Assembly (NCBI RefSeq): GCF_036088315.1
Contig: NZ_CP107996.1
Span: forward strand, 5,947,001 to 6,011,000
DNA: 64,000 bases
Reading direction: 5' to 3'
Source: Streptomyces sp. NBC_00344
GTDB lineage: Bacteria > Actinomycetota > Actinomycetes > Streptomycetales > Streptomycetaceae
The notes below the pieces were generated by a model. The model saw nothing but the letters and a program-made list of their open reading frames with translations. It was not told the origin of the DNA and did not search any database. Positions 27,063-37,888 of the stretch are shown piece by piece; position 1 is the first letter of the stretch; each line of letters opens with the position of its first letter. The position numbers and the translations under genes were made by a program.

Positions 27063-28517
27063 GTGACCGACCAGCCTCGTCGCCGTCCAGCCCAGCAGCC
27101 GAAGCCGCACTCGAAGCCGTACCGCCGTCCGCAGAAGGATCCGGTGCGGATCCTCGCGTTCGAGGCACTGCGGGCAGTCGACGAGCGGGATGCCTACGCC
27201 AACCTCGTCCTGCCGCCGTTGCTGAAGAAGGCGCGCGAGAACCCCCAGTTCGACGGGCGGGACGCGGCACTGGCGACCGAGCTGGTGTACGGGACGCTCC
27301 GCAGGCAGGGGACGTACGACGCGGTGATCTCCGCGTGCATCGACCGGCCGCTGCGCCAGGTCGATCCGCCGGTGCTCGACGTCCTGGCCCTCGGCACCCA
27401 TCAGCTGCTCGGAACCCGTATCCCCACGCACGCGGCGGTCTCGGCGAGCGTGGAGCTCGCCAGGGTGGTGCTCGGGGACGGACGGGCCAAGTTCGTCAAC
27501 GCGGTCCTGCGCAAGGTCGCGGCCGACGACCTCGACGGCTGGCTGGAGCGGGTCGCTCCGCCGTACGACCAGGACGCCGAGGACCATCTGGCCGTGGTGC
27601 ACTCGCATCCCCGGTGGATCGTCTCGGCGCTGTGGGACTCGCTGGGCGGCGGCCGCGCCGGAATCGAGGACCTGCTTGAGGCGGACAACGAACGGCCCGA
27701 GGTGACGCTGGTCGCCAGGCCGGGCCGGGCGACGACGGACGAACTCATCGAGGCAGCCGGAGAGGACTCCGCGCTGCCCGGGCGCTGGTCGCCGTACGCC
27801 GTACGGCTCGCGGAGGGTGGCGAGCCCGGTGCCATCGAAGCGGTACGGGACGGCAGGGCGGGGGTGCAGGACGAGGGCAGCCAGCTGGTCGCCATCGCTC
27901 TGGCCAACGCCCCGATGGAAGGCCGTGACGAGCGCTGGCTCGACGGGTGTGCCGGCCCCGGTGGCAAGGCCGCGATGCTGGCCGCCCTGGCGGCGCAGCG
28001 CGGGGCCACGCTGCTGGCTTCCGAGAAGCAACCGCACCGGGCCAGGCTGGTCGAGCGGACCCTGGCCGGCAATCCGGGGCCGTACCAGGTGATCGCCGCG
28101 GACGGCACCCGGCCGCCCTGGCTGCCCGGCTCTTTCGACCGGGTACTGATGGACGTCCCGTGCACCGGTCTCGGTGCTCTGCGGCGCAGGCCGGAAGCGC
28201 GCTGGCGGAGGCGTCCGGAGGACCTGGAGGGGTTCGCCCCACTCCAGCGCGGGCTGCTCAGGGAAGCCCTCGGCGCGGTGCGTGTCGGCGGCGTCGTCGG
28301 ATACGCGACCTGCTCGCCGCACCTGGCCGAGACCCGGATCGTGGTGGACGACGTGCTCGGGGGCCGGGGCGGTCAGCCGGTCGAAGCCGAATGGATCGAC
28401 GTGCGGCCGCTGATGCCCGGGGTCCCCGCCGTGGGGGACGGGCCCGACGTTCAGCTGTGGCCGCATCTGCACGGCACCGACGCCATGTATCTCGCCCTGC
28501 TGCGGCGAACGGGCTGA
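27063..28517 (+). CDS. rsmB: 16S rRNA (cytosine-967-C5)-methyltransferase
   Basis: RsmB methylates C967 of 16S rRNA with SAM. The 484 residues begin with a basic tail, then a NusB-like RNA-binding domain (residues about 25-160; AFEALRAVDERDAYANLVLP). The methyltransferase domain has DGCAGPGGKAAMLAALA for SAM, DVPCTGLGALRRRPEARW with the first Cys, and GYATCSPH with the catalytic Cys. It starts at a GTG. It is followed by a short tandem repeat and rpe. Confidence 0.94.
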   Translation: MTDQPRRRPAQQPKPHSKPYRRPQKDPVRILAFEALRAVDERDAYANLVLPPLLKKARENPQFDGRDAALATELVYGTLRRQGTYDAVISACIDRPLRQVDPPVLDVLALGTHQLLGTRIPTHAAVSASVELARVVLGDGRAKFVNAVLRKVAADDLDGWLERVAPPYDQDAEDHLAVVHSHPRWIVSALWDSLGGGRAGIEDLLEADNERPEVTLVARPGRATTDELIEAAGEDSALPGRWSPYAVRLAEGGEPGAIEAVRDGRAGVQDEGSQLVAIALANAPMEGRDERWLDGCAGPGGKAAMLAALAAQRGATLLASEKQPHRARLVERTLAGNPGPYQVIAADGTRPPWLPGSFDRVLMDVPCTGLGALRRRPEARWRRRPEDLEGFAPLQRGLLREALGAVRVGGVVGYATCSPHLAETRIVVDDVLGGRGGQPVEAEWIDVRPLMPGVPAVGDGPDVQLWPHLHGTDAMYLALLRRTG

Positions 28518-28520
28518 GGG

Positions 28521-28629
28521 AGGCATCCGGCAGCGGTTTCCGCGCGGGCCAGCGGAAGGACGGCATCCGGCAGCGGTCTCCGCGCGGGCCAGCGGAAGGA
28601 CGGCATCCGGCAGCGGTCTCCGCGCGGGA
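28521..28629 (+). repeat. 40-bp tandem repeat, about 2.7 copies
   Basis: Two full copies (28521-28560, 28561-28600) and a partial third (28601-28629) of a 40-bp unit follow the rsmB stop directly. The unit begins GGCATCCGGCAGCGG and contains CCGCGCGGGCCAGCGGAAGG. Copies differ at two positions. GGATGCC after the third copy is the reverse complement of the unit's GGCATCC. No frame runs usefully through it; it is probably an intergenic array or an expanded terminator stem. Confidence 0.9.
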
Positions 28630-28733
28630 TGCCGGGGAGGAATCGCCGGGATTGTGAGGAGTGCGCGGCTCTGAGGCCGTACTTGGTCCGTACCGTGGCA
28701 GGCAACTGGGCCGGGGCATGGCAGGCTTGGGGC

Positions 28734-29420
28734 ATGGCCGCGCAGATCAATCCCAGCATCCTGTCCGCCGACTTCTCCCGGCTCGCGGAGGAGGCGAGGG
28801 CTGTCGAAGGTGCCGACTGGCTCCATGTCGACGTGATGGACAACCACTTCGTGCCCAACCTGACGCTCGGCGTCCCGGTGGTGGAAGCGCTCAGCCGCGC
28901 GACGGACACCCCTCTGGACTGCCATCTGATGATCGAGAACGCGGACCGCTGGGCTCCGCAGTACGTCGAGGCCGGCGCGGGCTCGGTCACCTTCCACGCG
29001 GAGGCGGCCGCGGCCCCGGTGCGGCTGGCCCGCGAAATCAGGGCCAAGGGCGCCCGCGCCTCCATGGCGCTGAAGCCCGCGACGCCCATCGAGCCCTACG
29101 AGGACCTGCTCCCCGAGCTCGACATGCTGCTGATCATGACGGTGGAGCCCGGCTTCGGCGGACAGTCCTTCCTGGACATCATGCTGCCGAAGATCCGCAG
29201 GACCCGTGAGCTGATCTCGAAGCACGGCCTCGAACTGTGGCTGCAGGTCGACGGCGGTGTTTCCGCCTCCACCATCGAGCGGTGTGCCGAGGCAGGCGCG
29301 GATGTCTTCGTCGCGGGCTCCGCGGTGTACGGCGCCGACGACCCGGCCGCGGCCGTTCGCATGCTCAGGCACCAGGCGGAGGAGACCACCGCATCGGCCC
29401 CCTGGGCATGCGGCCACTGA
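28734..29420 (+). CDS. rpe: Ribulose-phosphate 3-epimerase
   Basis: Rpe interconverts ribulose 5-phosphate and xylulose 5-phosphate in the pentose phosphate pathway. The 228-residue TIM barrel begins [33 protein letters not shown] carries the metal and catalytic Asp, [10 protein letters not shown] the His, and [12 protein letters not shown] and QVDGGVS the rest of the site. The ATG at 28734 fits the family N-terminus. Upstream in-frame codons add 35 unrelated residues. Confidence 0.95.
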   Translation: MAAQINPSILSADFSRLAEEARAVEGADWLHVDVMDNHFVPNLTLGVPVVEALSRATDTPLDCHLMIENADRWAPQYVEAGAGSVTFHAEAAAAPVRLAREIRAKGARASMALKPATPIEPYEDLLPELDMLLIMTVEPGFGGQSFLDIMLPKIRRTRELISKHGLELWLQVDGGVSASTIERCAEAGADVFVAGSAVYGADDPAAAVRMLRHQAEETTASAPWACGH

Positions 29421-29520
29421 GCCACCAGCAGATGAACGCGGCCCTCGCGGGCCGATCAAGATGTGCCGGATCTGACAGGATGGCGGGTCCGGGGAGTGAA
29501 ACAGCAGTGAGGAGATCGCG

Positions 29521-30546
29521 GTGTCTGGTATGTCGTCGGGTCGACCAGCCCTGCGGATGGGACCCGCGGAGCTGGTGCAGGCGGCTGCCATGGCCCGCCG
29601 CTTCTACCTGGAGGGAAAATCCAAGATCCAGATCGCGGAGGAGTTCGGCGTCAGCCGCTTCAAGGTCGCACGGGTCCTGGAAACCGCCCTCGAGCGTGAT
29701 CTCGTACGGATCGAGATCCGCGTACCCGCAGAGCTGGACGCCGAGCGTTCCGACGCGCTTCGGGCACGCTACGGGCTGCGCCACGCGGTCGTCGTGGAGT
29801 CTCCGGCCGAGGAGGCGGACGACGCCCCCGACCCGGAGAACCTGGGCGAGGTGGCTGCCGATCTGCTCGGCGAGCTGGTGACCGAGGGCGATGTGCTCGG
29901 CCTGGCCTGGGGCCGGTCCACCATCCACATGGCGGCGGCCCTGGACAGCCTGCCGCCGTGCACGGTCGTCCAGCTGACCGGTGTGTACGACGCCGGTACT
30001 GCCGAGCGCGGCTCGGTGGAGGCCGTGCGGCGGGCAGCCCAGGTGTCCGGGGGAGAGGCGCACCCCATCTACGCCCCGATGCTGCTGCCCGATCCGGCCA
30101 CCGCGGCGGCGCTGCGCAACCAGACCGGGATCGCGCGTGCCTTCGAGTACTTCGACAAGGTGACCGTGGCCGCGGTGTCCATCGGCTCGTGGGAACCGGG
30201 GATCTCCACCGTCCACGACATGCTCAGTGACAAGGAGCGGCAGCACTACGCCTCGCTCGGAGTCGCCGCCGAGATGTCCGCCCACCTCTTCGACGCCGAG
30301 GGCCGGCGGGTCGGGCGCGACCTGGGCGAGCGGTGCATCACCGTGGAGGCCGACCGGCTGCGCCGCATCCCGGAGGTCGTGGCGATCGCGGGCGGCCAGC
30401 GCAAGGCGGCGGCGATCGGCGCCGTACTGAAGTCGGGGCTGGTCACCAGTCTGGTCACGGACACCGCGGCCGCCGACGTCCTGCTGACCGAGACCGGCCC
30501 TGGGCCGCGAAGGGCACTGGACAGGGCCGACCCGGACGGGGACTGA
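29521..30546 (+). CDS. SorC/DeoR-family sugar-responsive transcriptional regulator
   Basis: The 341 residues have an N-terminal helix-turn-helix (residues about 18-60; SKIQIAEEFGVSRFKVARVLE) and a C-terminal sugar-phosphate-binding domain of the SorC type. DVLGLAWGRSTIHMAA, VQLTGVYDAGT and IAGGQRKAAAIGAVL are in the region that binds phosphosugars in relatives. Start GTG 29521 has GAGGAG upstream. An ATG three codons later is an alternative. Placed just after rpe, it might answer to a pentose-phosphate intermediate, but that is inference. Confidence 0.85.
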   Translation: MSGMSSGRPALRMGPAELVQAAAMARRFYLEGKSKIQIAEEFGVSRFKVARVLETALERDLVRIEIRVPAELDAERSDALRARYGLRHAVVVESPAEEADDAPDPENLGEVAADLLGELVTEGDVLGLAWGRSTIHMAAALDSLPPCTVVQLTGVYDAGTAERGSVEAVRRAAQVSGGEAHPIYAPMLLPDPATAAALRNQTGIARAFEYFDKVTVAAVSIGSWEPGISTVHDMLSDKERQHYASLGVAAEMSAHLFDAEGRRVGRDLGERCITVEADRLRRIPEVVAIAGGQRKAAAIGAVLKSGLVTSLVTDTAAADVLLTETGPGPRRALDRADPDGD

Positions 30547-30573
30547 CCAGACCGGCCGGCGGTCCGGGCCTCC

Positions 30574-31947
30574 TCAGTCCCGTCCGCGGGCCCGCTTGAA
30601 GCGGGCCAGTCCTTCGGACAGCTCGAGCAGCGGCTCGGGGTAGTCGTCACCGCCTCGGTCGGCCGCCCGGAGCTTCCACGGTTCGTGCACGGCGGCGCCT
30701 TTGATGCCTTGGAGCTCCGGCACCCAGCGGCGCACGTAGGCGCCGTCCGGGTCGTACCGTTTGCCCTGGGTCACCGGGTTGAAGACCCGGTTGGGCCGGC
30801 TGTCCGTGCCGGTGCCGGCCACCCACTGCCAGTTGAGCTGGTTGTTGGCCACATCGCCGTCGACCAGCAGCTGCAGGAAGTGCCGGGCTCCCACCCGCCA
30901 GTCCACGTACAGGGTCTTGGCGAGGAAACTCGCCGTGAGCAGCCGGCCGCGGTTGTGCATCCAGCCCTCGTGCTTCAGCTGGCGCATGGCGGCGTCGACC
31001 ACCGGATAGCCGGTGCGCCCCTCCCGCCACGCCTCGGTGTCCCGCTCCGCCGCTGCCCCGGACCGCCAGGAGTCGTGCTGTGAGCGGTAGTCGTCGGTGG
31101 CGGCCGCCGGACGCGCGGCCAGCACCTGGTGGTGGAAGTCCCGCCAGCAGAGCTGCCGTACGAAGGCCTCTGCGCCGGGCCCGCCCGACCCGACGGCGCG
31201 GTGCACGAGCTCGACGGGGGAGAGGGTGCCGAAATGCAGATGCGGGGAGAGCTTCGACGTCGCGTCCCCCGGCAGATCGTCATGGCGCTCCTCGTAGGCG
31301 GCGAGCCCGGTGCGCTGCCAGGCAGCCCACTGCCTGCGGCCCTCTTCCTCACCGCCTGCCGCCAGGCCGTCCGAGACGCCGGACACCTTCTCGCGGGCCG
31401 GCGGAGCTTCCGATCCGATGCCGTCAGGGACCCTCACCACGCGCGGGGCCCGCAGGACACTCCGCAGGTGCTGCTGCGACCAGCGCCTGAAGTAGGGAGT
31501 GAACACGGCGAAGTGGTCCGAGCCGGCCGGGGTGATGTCGCCGGGCGGGACGGCGGTGACCACCGCGTCATGGACCAGCAGACGGCGGCCGTCGGATTCC
31601 AGCGCATCCCGCAGGCGCTCCTCCCGGCGGTCCGCGTAGCCGCTGATCCCCGCTGCCACGTGAACCTCACGGGCGTCGGCCTGCGCCGCGACCCGGCAGA
31701 CCGCTTCGACCACATCACCGGACCGCACGACGAGACGGCCGCCGCGCTCCCGCAGCCCCGAGTCGAGTCCGTTCAGGCAGTCGGCGAGGAACGCTGTGCG
31801 GTTGGGGGTGGCGAAACCCGCGGCCCGGATGCGGCTGTCGTTGACGAAGAGCGGCACCACCTCGTCCACCGAGCCGATGGCCGCGTGCAGCGACGGATTG
31901 TCGTGCAGCCGGAGATCGGATGTGAACAGGGCGACCGATACGGTCAT
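30574..31947 (-). CDS. phrB: Deoxyribodipyrimidine photolyase
   Basis: Photolyase splits UV-made cyclobutane pyrimidine dimers using blue light and reduced FAD. The 457 residues have the N-terminal antenna domain (SVALFTSDLRLHDNPSLHAA) and the C-terminal FAD domain. The latter includes WRDFHHQVL, GYPVVDAAMRQLKHEGWMHN and NNQLNWQWVAGTGTD, the DNA photolyase class 1 signature. AGGAG lies 8 bases before the ATG at 31947. It converges on the SorC-type regulator and follows an SDR gene in the same direction with a 75-base gap. Confidence 0.93.
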   Translation of the reverse strand: MTVSVALFTSDLRLHDNPSLHAAIGSVDEVVPLFVNDSRIRAAGFATPNRTAFLADCLNGLDSGLRERGGRLVVRSGDVVEAVCRVAAQADAREVHVAAGISGYADRREERLRDALESDGRRLLVHDAVVTAVPPGDITPAGSDHFAVFTPYFRRWSQQHLRSVLRAPRVVRVPDGIGSEAPPAREKVSGVSDGLAAGGEEEGRRQWAAWQRTGLAAYEERHDDLPGDATSKLSPHLHFGTLSPVELVHRAVGSGGPGAEAFVRQLCWRDFHHQVLAARPAAATDDYRSQHDSWRSGAAAERDTEAWREGRTGYPVVDAAMRQLKHEGWMHNRGRLLTASFLAKTLYVDWRVGARHFLQLLVDGDVANNQLNWQWVAGTGTDSRPNRVFNPVTQGKRYDPDGAYVRRWVPELQGIKGAAVHEPWKLRAADRGGDDYPEPLLELSEGLARFKRARGRD

Positions 31948-32022
31948 GGCGCCACTCCTGGTCGGGGTAGTACGGATACGGTTCAACGGCTTGTGGCCGA
32001 GGTGTCCTGCCAGGGGTGGAGA

Positions 32023-33549
32023 TCAGCGCCGGACGCGGGGCGGTGTTCTGCGGGCCGGTGCACCCGTGGCCGCCTCGGTGACATTGCGTGCCATACCGCC
32101 GAACACGATGGCGTGGAACGGCGAGACGCTCCACCAGTACACATGTCCGAGCAGTCCGCGCGGATGGAAAACGGCCCGCTGCCGGTAGCGGGCGCGCCCC
32201 GACGGATCCCGGTCGGCGTACATCTCGAGCCAGGCGAGGCCGGGCAGCCGCATCTCGGCGCGCAGGCGCAGCAGATGCCCGGGTTCGATCTCCTCGACCC
32301 GCCAGAAGTCCAGCGAGTCCCCGACCCTGAGGTGTTCGGCGTCGCGCCTGCCGCGGCGCAGGCCCACCCCGCCCGCCAGCCGGTCCAGCCAGCCCCGGAC
32401 CGCCCAGGCGAGCGGGAACGAATACCATCCGTGGTCGCCGCCGACCCCTTCGATCACCCGCCAGAGCGCCTCCGGTGAGGCGTCCACGGTGAGCTCACGG
32501 TGGTCGGTGTAGAGACTTCCGCCCGCCCAGCCCGGATCGGTCGGCAGGGGATCACTCGGTGCGCCGGGCAGGGATGCGGACGACCAACGCGTCGTGACAT
32601 CGGCGTCCTGCACCCGCCGGAGGGCGAGCTTCAGAGCGGTTCCGAAGGTGAAGGGCTGCCCAGGCCCGTCCGGTACATGCTGCGCGATGTCGTGTTCGCC
32701 GCAGACGACCTCGTAGCGCAGGGATTCGGCGAGTGGCCGGGCAATGGACCGGGGGACCGGTGTCACCAGACCGATCCAGTGGCTGGACAGGCGGGGCGTG
32801 AGCATCGGCACGGGCAGGATGAGCCGGTGAGGCAGGCCCGCGACGATCGCGTAACGGCGCATCATCTCGCGGTACGTGATCACGTCGGGGCCGCCGATGT
32901 CGAAGCTCCGGCTCACCGAGGCCGGCATCCGCGCGCTTCCCACCAGATACCGCAGCACATCGCGGACGGCGATCGGCTGGATGCGGGTGTGCACCCAGCT
33001 GGGGGTCACCATGACCGGCAGCCGCTCGGTGAGATAGCGGAGCATCTCGAAGGAGGCCGACCCGGAGCCGATGATCACCGCGGCTCGGAGCACGGTGGTC
33101 GGCACGCCCGAGTCGAGGAGGATGCGGCCGACCTCGGCGCGGGAACGCAGGTGCGGGGACAGTTCCTCATCGGGGACCCCTTCGGGAGTGAGGCCGCCGA
33201 GATACACGATGCGCCGGACCCCCGCGGCCCTTGCCTGCTCGGCGAAGATCCGGGCTCCGGTGCGGTCCGTCTCCTCGAATCCTGGTCCGGTGCCCAGCGC
33301 GTGCACCAGGTAGTACGCCACGTCGACACCCTGCATGGCCGCGGCAACCGATGCGGCGTCGGTGACATCGCCCTGGACCACTTCGGCCCGGGAGGTCCAC
33401 GGATAGTCGCGCAGCTTTTTCGGAGTCCGGGCCAGACAGCGCACCCGGTGGCCGGCCGCGAGCAGTTCCGGTACGAGTCTGCCGCCGATGTAGCCCGTCG
33501 CGCCGGTCACCAGGCAGCGTGGTGCGGTCGTGTCCTCGCCGTCGCTCAT
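32023..33549 (-). CDS. SDR-family NAD(P)-binding protein with C-terminal DUF2867
   Basis: The 508 residues combine an atypical short-chain dehydrogenase domain (CLVTGATGYIGGRLVPELL, TGxxGxxG NAD(P)-binding motif, residues about 11-31) with a C-terminal DUF2867 domain (about residues 340-490; YSFPLAWAVRGWLDRLAGG). The substrate is unknown. Proteins of this two-domain type often lie near photolyase genes in bacteria (recalled), and here it is directly upstream of one on the same strand. GAGG lies 5 bases before the ATG. Confidence 0.85.
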   Translation of the reverse strand: MSDGEDTTAPRCLVTGATGYIGGRLVPELLAAGHRVRCLARTPKKLRDYPWTSRAEVVQGDVTDAASVAAAMQGVDVAYYLVHALGTGPGFEETDRTGARIFAEQARAAGVRRIVYLGGLTPEGVPDEELSPHLRSRAEVGRILLDSGVPTTVLRAAVIIGSGSASFEMLRYLTERLPVMVTPSWVHTRIQPIAVRDVLRYLVGSARMPASVSRSFDIGGPDVITYREMMRRYAIVAGLPHRLILPVPMLTPRLSSHWIGLVTPVPRSIARPLAESLRYEVVCGEHDIAQHVPDGPGQPFTFGTALKLALRRVQDADVTTRWSSASLPGAPSDPLPTDPGWAGGSLYTDHRELTVDASPEALWRVIEGVGGDHGWYSFPLAWAVRGWLDRLAGGVGLRRGRRDAEHLRVGDSLDFWRVEEIEPGHLLRLRAEMRLPGLAWLEMYADRDPSGRARYRQRAVFHPRGLLGHVYWWSVSPFHAIVFGGMARNVTEAATGAPARRTPPRVRR

Positions 33550-33656
33550 CGAAGCCTCAACATCTCGAATGCGGTCATATGTCGGTTGTGTCCATCCTTG
33601 CGTCTCGCGGGCCGCTTACGGTGGACGCGGCACCGGAGATCCGCAGGCCGGGCGGA

Positions 33657-34164
33657 TCACCGGGTGGTGCCCCTTCCCGGGGGCGGCGGAACGGCAGTAG
33701 CGGAGCGCCCGCCGCTGGTGATATCGGCGGGGGTCTTCGCACTCCCGGCGGCCTGATGGCGCTCGCGCCAGTACGGGTTGTCGTGCGGGGAGGCCGCCGG
33801 TGACCCGCCCGTACACGCCGAAGGTCAGGATGAGCAGCCCCATCACGAAGCAGAAGATCACATTGGACATTCCGAAGCCGAGGACGTTTGCCGGCCGGTC
33901 GAGAATGAAGATGTGGGCGAAACCGCTGAGCAGGAACAGTGTGCCCACGGTCGTGTTGACCGTCGACACGATGTTGCCGCCGATGACGGCTCCGCCGATG
34001 AGGATGAGACCGACGAAGTGACACCGTGCTGAGGAGCCCGTTGGCGGACAACCCGGCGACCTGGGAGCCCGGGTGTTGAAGAGGTCCAGCTGGTCCGCGA
34101 ATCCCAGGCTGCCGAACACCAGCAGAATCAGACCGAAGACGGCGGCCCCGGTCCATGTTCGGCG
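33657..34164 (-). pseudogene. Frameshifted DUF4383-family membrane protein gene
   Basis: On the minus strand a DUF4383-like protein can be rebuilt only by changing frames. WTGAAVFGLILLVFGSLGF...DLFNT is in one frame. GSQVAGLSANGLLSTVS follows a 1-base loss near 34071. VGLILIGGAVIGGNIVSTVN through YGRVTGGLP returns to the first frame after a 2-base loss near 34018. HDNPYWRERHQAAGS needs another shift near 33790. No start codon is in frame at the 5' end, where a stop lies upstream. Several hydrophobic helices are recognisable. Either the gene has decayed or the assembly has clustered indels. Confidence 0.75.
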
Positions 34165-34546
34165 CGGCTCTGCCCGCCGGTGCGCTGGACGAAGCGGTAC
34201 GGCGCACCGGTCCGTGCGCGGGGTGGCCTGTGGTCACAGTCGCGGGGCACGGCCAGTCGTCCACTGGCCCAGCACCTGACCGCGATCGAGTGGGGGGGAC
34301 GCGGCGCACGCAGACGCCCGGCGGTGCTGATCGCGGGGCCGGGGTGGGCCGGGCCGCCCGTTCCGGGTACCCGGCGTCCCGGCGGCCTCCGTGAAGCCAT
34401 CGAGCTGGTGGTCCCCGCGGGATCCGGCTGACGGCACCCCTCCACCGGTCCCACCCCTTCACCGGTCCCGGGGAGAAAACATCTCCGGAAGAGCGTCTAC
34501 TGAGAGGCCCGGGCGCGTTGACCGGTGGCGTGAAAGGTGAGACTCC
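34165..34546. other. Gene-free region upstream of the FAD oxidoreductase
   Basis: The 382 bases carry no protein I can recognise. The minus-strand part next to 34164 probably held the 5' end and promoter of the broken DUF4383 gene. GGAGA-AAACA-TCTCC, a 5-bp inverted repeat, lies about 70 bases before the next gene and TTGACC about 30 bases before it. No firm promoter could be assigned. Confidence 0.4.
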
Positions 34547-35809
34547 ATGGCGGACAACCAGGGCCCTCGCCCCGATGTCATCGTGATCGGTGCCGGACTG
34601 GCGGGCCTGGCCTGTGCGGGCGACCTGTGCGGGGCAGGACTGTCCGTAGAGGTGCTGGAAGCGTCGGACGCGGCCGGCGGCAGGATGCGGACCGACCGGC
34701 AGGACGGCTTTCTTCTGGACCGGGGGTTCCAGGTCTTCAACACGTCCTACCCACAGGTGAAGCGGCGGGTGCGGCTCCGGGACCTCTCCCTGCGGCCCTT
34801 CACGCCAGGGGCTCTGGTGCACACTCCGTCCGGAAGGCTGCGCTTCACCGATCCCACCCGCCGGCCCGGCGCCGCCGCCGATCTCCTGCCGGGTCGGCTC
34901 GCCCCGGCACGCGACCTGCTGGCGCTGGGACTGCTGAGCCTGCGCGACATGTTCGGGCCGGTGGGCCCGCTGAAGCGCCGCGCGGACCGTACGACACTCA
35001 CGGCGCTCGCCGATGCCGGGATCTCGGAGGGACTGACGGAGGAGTTCTTCCGGCCGTTTCTCTCCGGAGTCCTTCTGGAGGACGAGCTGGAAACGTCCTC
35101 CCGCTTCTTCCACCTGGTCTGGCGCAGCATGCTCCGCGGCACCCTCTGTCTGCCGGCGGCGGGTATCGGAGCGGTTCCGGCGCAACTCGCACAGGGTCTG
35201 CCGCCGGGCGTGCTGCACCTAGGGACCCCGGTCCGCGCACTCACCGGCTCGGGTGTCGGCCTCCAGGACGGTACGGGGCGGGAGGCGGCGGCCGTGGTCG
35301 TGGCCACCGGAGCTCGCGCGGCAGCGGCGCTCCTTCCGGGTCTCGACGTTCCTCCCGGCCGCACGGTGACGACCTACTACCACGCGGCGGCCGCTTCACC
35401 GCTGCGCGAGCCGACGCTGCTCGTGGACCGGCAGCGCCGCTTCCTGAACACCTGTGTGCTGAGCGAGGTGGCGCCGCCCTACGCGCCGGCCGGCCGGTCG
35501 CTCATCTCCACGTCCCTGCTCGGCCGGGACCTGCCCGGCCGGGAGGAGGGACTGCGCGAGGACCTGGCGGACGTCTACGGCACCCGTACCGCGACCTGGG
35601 AGCTGCTCGCCGCCCGGACGATCGAGGACGCGCTGCCCGCGATGCTCCCCCCGTGGCCGCTGAGCCGTACCTCGCGGACGGCTCCCGGCCGGTACGTGTG
35701 CGGAGACCACCGCGCCACCGGCTCGGTGCAGGGGGCACTCGCCTCCGGGGCGCGGGCCGCGAGGGAAGTACTCGAGGACCTGGGTAGGCGCAGCCGCAGC
35801 AGGGCATGA
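34547..35809 (+). CDS. FAD-dependent amine oxidase/desaturase-type oxidoreductase
   Basis: The 420 residues begin with the FAD-binding Rossmann motif VIVIGAGLAGLACAGDL (residues 11-27), then LEASDAAGGRMRTD. Near the C-terminus GRYVCGDHRATGSVQGALAS is the second FAD contact. The family includes phytoene desaturases and protoporphyrinogen-oxidase-like enzymes; the substrate is not known. AGGTGAG precedes the ATG. The neighbours (photolyase, SDR/DUF2867, SRPBCC) recall light-associated clusters in other bacteria. Confidence 0.85.
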   Translation: MADNQGPRPDVIVIGAGLAGLACAGDLCGAGLSVEVLEASDAAGGRMRTDRQDGFLLDRGFQVFNTSYPQVKRRVRLRDLSLRPFTPGALVHTPSGRLRFTDPTRRPGAAADLLPGRLAPARDLLALGLLSLRDMFGPVGPLKRRADRTTLTALADAGISEGLTEEFFRPFLSGVLLEDELETSSRFFHLVWRSMLRGTLCLPAAGIGAVPAQLAQGLPPGVLHLGTPVRALTGSGVGLQDGTGREAAAVVVATGARAAAALLPGLDVPPGRTVTTYYHAAAASPLREPTLLVDRQRRFLNTCVLSEVAPPYAPAGRSLISTSLLGRDLPGREEGLREDLADVYGTRTATWELLAARTIEDALPAMLPPWPLSRTSRTAPGRYVCGDHRATGSVQGALASGARAAREVLEDLGRRSRSRA

Positions 35810-35838
35810 CCCACCGGCGACAGAACAAGGAGACCACC

Positions 35839-36271
35839 GTGGTCAGCGTGGAACGGACCATCCGGTCGACCGTCCGGTCGACACCGTGATCGACTACCTG
35901 AAGGACTTCTCCCGCACCGAGGAGTGGGATCCGGGGACGAAGACCTGCCGCAGGCTTGACACCGGCCCCGTGCTGCCCGGCGCGACCTGGCGCAACGTCT
36001 CCGAGTTCCGGGGCCGGGAGACCGAGCTCACCTACCGGCTGACGCGGCTCGAGCCGCGCCGCCTGACGTTCGTGGGAGAAGGTCCGAAGGTCGAGTCCTC
36101 GACGACATGACCTTCGAGACCGCCGGCACAGGCACCCGGATCACCTACCGGGCGATTCTCCGCTTCCAGGGACCGCTGAAGCTGGCCGGGCCATTCCTGC
36201 GGGGCGAGTTCGAGCGGCTCGCCGACGAAGTGGAGAAGAAGCTTCCGCAGGTGCTGCTGAGCCTTGGATGA
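35839..36271 (+). pseudogene. Frameshifted SRPBCC-family gene
   Basis: A GTG at 35839 with AAGGAGA 6 bases upstream starts VVSVERTI. The frame then slips by one base near 35864, giving VDRPVDTVIDYLKDFSRTEE. The sequence continues as a normal SRPBCC polyketide-cyclase-like protein to EGPKVES. A second one-base loss near 36099 creates a stop, while DDMTFETAGTGTRITYR through LPQVLLSLG continues in the next frame to 36271. Without the two shifts it would be about 144 residues. It lies 30 bases after the FAD oxidoreductase and was probably cotranscribed with it. Confidence 0.8.
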
Positions 36272-36283
36272 AGACACCAAGAC

Positions 36284-36307
36284 CCTTCCGCGACCTCTGG
36301 CGGAAGG
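36284..36307 (+). terminator. Hairpin after the SRPBCC pseudogene
   Basis: CCTTCCGC pairs with GCGGAAGG around an 8-base loop, 13 bases after the pseudogene's stop. It is a plausible terminator of the oxidoreductase-SRPBCC transcript. Confidence 0.45.
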
Positions 36308-36400
36308 CACAGAGCGGGAGGTGCCGGCTCGCCAGAAGGGTGGGCCATCGGAGATGATGGCGTAGGAGCCGCAGCCTGATCCCTCGCTGGACGGAGCTGA

Positions 36401-37888
<1,488 letters not shown>

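Noticed and set aside
28521..28629. CRISPR array
   Set aside because: The 40-bp copies are directly adjacent with no spacers, and no cas genes are in the window.
33575..35218. Minus-strand 547-codon frame across the DUF4383 remnant and the FAD oxidoreductase
   Set aside because: Only a short internal piece (GSQVAGLSANGLLSTVS) is real, from the frameshifted DUF4383 gene. The rest is antisense to a recognised enzyme.
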